A stretch of 6,100 nucleotides of DNA, taken from contig SKWJ01000229.1 of NCBI GenBank assembly GCA_007128995.1, positions 1-6,100 on the forward strand, given 5' to 3'. The position numbers and the translations under genes are program-made. The stretch is from Paracoccaceae bacterium. Its GTDB lineage: Bacteria > Pseudomonadota > Alphaproteobacteria > Rhodobacterales > Rhodobacteraceae. The notes beneath the pieces were generated by a model. It worked only from the letters and a program-made list of their open reading frames with translations, searched no databases and was not told the origin of the DNA. This document shows, one piece after another, positions 5,521-6,100 of this stretch (within the stretch, counting starts at the first letter, position 1; every line of letters starts with the position of its first letter).

Positions 5521-6100
5521 ATGCCGCGCGAATTGCCGATCGACCCGTTCCGCCGAAGCCAGCCGGGAAAGCTGGATTTCCCTGATATCCCGATTCACGC
5601 CTATGCGACGGCGCTGACAGAGGAATGCGCGCGTCTTGGTGCGCCACGTCTGCGGGCGATGCTGCGGCATATGGTGATCCAGCGGCGCTTCGAGGAAATG
5701 CTTGCCGCTTTCAAGGCGACTGGTGCCTGGGAAGGGATCAGCCATGTCTACAAAGGGCCTGCCCATCTTTCGATCGGGCAGGAAGCGGCCGCCACCGGGG
5801 CCGCCCATGCGCTGGAACCGGGCGATCATATTTTCGGAAGTCACCGCAGCCACGGCGAATTTCTGGCCAAGGGGCTTGCCGCGATCCATGTGCTGGGTGG
5901 CCCGGCTGCCGTAGATGTCATGCGCGGCTTCCGGGATGGCCAGCTGCTTGCGGCGGCAGAGCGGGCAGCGATGCCAGACGACGACACCGCGCTTGCAGAG
6001 CATGCGCTGGTCTTTGGCCTTCTGGCCGAAATCTTCATGCGCGCGAATGGTGTCAATGGTGGGATGGGCGGGTCGATGCACGCGTTTTTCCCGCCCTTCG
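5521..6100 (+). CDS. Thiamine-diphosphate-dependent 2-oxoacid dehydrogenase E1, alpha-type (5' part, cut by window edge)
   Basis: The first 193 residues of an E1-type dehydrogenase, open to the right edge. Recognisable pieces in order are MVIQRRFEEML (51-61), GPAHLSIGQEAAATGAAHAL (79-98), GDHIFGSHRSHGEFLAKG (101-118) and GGMGGSMHAFFPP (180-192). These are the conserved blocks of E1 alpha subunits of pyruvate, branched-chain 2-oxoacid and acetoin dehydrogenases, which decarboxylate a 2-oxo substrate with ThDP and pass the acyl group to a lipoyl E2. The diphosphate-binding GDG...N motif would lie beyond the edge. Two oddities stand out: about 45 residues precede the first conserved block, and about 60 residues, rather than roughly 20, separate AKG from the GGSMH block, an insertion of about 40 residues (121-160). 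An alpha-beta fusion or a divergent subfamily is possible. ATG is chosen because AAGGGA stands seven bases upstream. The substrate is unknown. Confidence 0.88.
   Translation, partial: MPRELPIDPFRRSQPGKLDFPDIPIHAYATALTEECARLGAPRLRAMLRHMVIQRRFEEMLAAFKATGAWEGISHVYKGPAHLSIGQEAAATGAAHALEPGDHIFGSHRSHGEFLAKGLAAIHVLGGPAAVDVMRGFRDGQLLAAAERAAMPDDDTALAEHALVFGLLAEIFMRANGVNGGMGGSMHAFFPPF

Noticed and set aside
5449..6081. A 210-codon minus-strand open frame opposite the E1 gene.
   Set aside because: The opposite strand encodes clear E1 alpha blocks with a ribosome binding site; this frame shows no domain and runs into the control region.
1..6100. CRISPR arrays, insertion-sequence ends, tRNA/rRNA genes, toxin-antitoxin or phage-defence genes.
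   Set aside because: No regularly spaced repeats, terminal inverted repeats with transposase, cloverleaf-like sequence or defence-type proteins were seen; the window is filled by metabolic genes.

Overview
The window looks like GC-rich chromosomal DNA from an alphaproteobacterium, most plausibly a Rhodobacterales-type organism. This is inferred from the high GC content, the G/C-ending codons and the protein families; no rRNA or tRNA is present to confirm it. Six protein genes and two short divergent control regions fill almost all of it. Both ends cut through genes.

Left block (1-3461, minus strand): a compact four-gene operon reading right to left. It encodes a short-chain dehydrogenase, a COG3618-type amidohydrolase/lactonase, the double-domain ATPase of a ribose/xylose-class sugar ABC importer, and the start of its RbsC-type permease, which is cut by the left edge. 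Each gene junction overlaps by 1 or 4 bases, so the four are probably co-transcribed and translationally coupled. The dehydrogenase carries residue patterns of the DHRS6/2-keto-3-deoxy-L-fuconate dehydrogenase branch, and the amidohydrolase resembles L-fuconolactonases. Together with a sugar importer this suggests uptake and non-phosphorylative oxidation of a 6-deoxy sugar such as L-fucose or L-rhamnose, or of a related sugar. The exact substrate is inference. The periplasmic binding protein, the sugar 1-dehydrogenase, the sugar-acid dehydratase and the final hydrolase or aldolase are not in the window.

Middle (3462-4399): a 137-bp AT-rich divergent control region, containing a tandem near-perfect 15-17 bp repeat, separates the operon from a plus-strand IclR-family regulator. 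That regulator is the obvious candidate to control the operon and itself.

Right block (4396-6100): a minus-strand PfkB-family sugar kinase (fructokinase-like) ends tail-to-tail with the regulator, only 19 bases apart, with both stop codons inside one inverted repeat. Upstream of the kinase, a 157-bp divergent region leads to a plus-strand gene for a thiamine-diphosphate-dependent 2-oxoacid dehydrogenase E1 alpha-type protein. It runs off the right edge and has an apparent roughly 40-residue insertion compared with ordinary E1 alpha chains.

I see no CRISPR array, insertion sequence, phage gene, RNA gene or obvious defence system. The window reads as a sugar-catabolism neighbourhood made of known families. 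The observations most worth following are the substrate assignment of the operon, the operator-like repeat, the unusual E1 chain and a G-quadruplex motif in the template strand of the permease start.
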